From NCBI GenBank assembly GCA_034659855.1, contig JAYEIA010000303.1, positions 1 to 5,672 of the forward strand: DNA of 5,672 bases. The letters run 5' to 3'. The translations under genes were made by a program, and so were the position numbers. Source of the DNA: JAYEIA01 sp034659855. GTDB lineage: Bacteria > Bacteroidota > Bacteroidia > Bacteroidales > JAADGE01. This document shows positions 5,513-5,672 of the stretch, piece by piece. Position 1 is the first letter of the stretch. Each line of letters starts with the position of its first letter. Below the pieces are notes generated by a model. The model made no database searches. It was not told the DNA's origin and saw only the letters and a program-made list of their open reading frames with translations.

Positions 5513-5672
5513 ATAGCAGTCTTTATATTAAAGGAGTACAGCTATTTAGTGTCTGAACGGAAATACCCAAAATTAGAAATGTTTTTTTTTGCGATATTTT
5601 TATTTTTTTTAATTCGCTGATACAGTGGCATCACCAAATTTAAAAAAATAAAAATCTCATCAAAAAAAACTC
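5513..5672. other. AT-rich end segment without a recognisable gene
   Basis: Only long A and T runs are seen. CAAAATTA at 5568-5575 is a TAnnTTTG match on the - strand (TAATTTTG) upstream of the ankyrin frame, but no TTG lies at the right distance, so a promoter is not claimed. Confidence 0.3.

Overview
The window looks like chromosomal DNA of a Bacteroidota member (Flavobacteriia or Bacteroidales-like). It is AT-rich, its genes lack clear Shine-Dalgarno sequences, and one gene has a TTG-N19-TATCTTTG promoter matching the Bacteroidota consensus. The encoded proteins fit this too. This is inference from sequence style; no marker gene fixes the genus.

Layout. The left half (1-2775) is on the + strand: repeat copy B1 (1-209), a small SpoIIAA/STAS-SEC14-like protein (368-727), repeat copy A1 with a strong hairpin (738-830), a degraded C-terminal remnant of an AI-2E family permease (about 990-1083), an intact AI-2E family permease (1155-2267), then a composite repeat made of A2 (2346-2438), a perfect REP-like hairpin (2438-2462) and B2 (2496-2742). 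Each B copy starts with the same 13-codon vestige, resembling the N-terminus of REP-associated tyrosine transposases (RAYT, IS200-like), and ends in a tandem array of short hairpins. The unit is 28 bp in B1 and 30 bp in B2.

The right half is on the - strand, read right to left: an ankyrin-repeat gene broken by a frameshift (5512-5094), an MNT-type minimal nucleotidyltransferase (5084-4728), a HEPN-domain partner overlapping it by 29 nt but interrupted by one in-frame TAG (4756-4358), a long inverted repeat (4276-4334), and rarA/mgsA (2961 to about 4208-4235), a housekeeping AAA+ ATPase acting at stalled replication forks. The rarA reading frame keeps the family N-terminus upstream of its first ATG, but no standard start codon is present there.

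The main themes are gene decay and repeat turnover. Three loci look broken or relic (AI-2E tail, HEPN toxin-like gene, ankyrin gene), and two families of direct repeats flank the + strand genes. The nucleotidyltransferase/HEPN pair is of a known type related to MntA/HepT toxin-antitoxin modules; what is unusual is that the HEPN half appears inactivated while the nucleotidyltransferase is intact. I found no clearly new multi-gene system. The least explained structure is the RAYT-vestige/tandem-hairpin repeat, whose arrays stay open as repetitive peptides.
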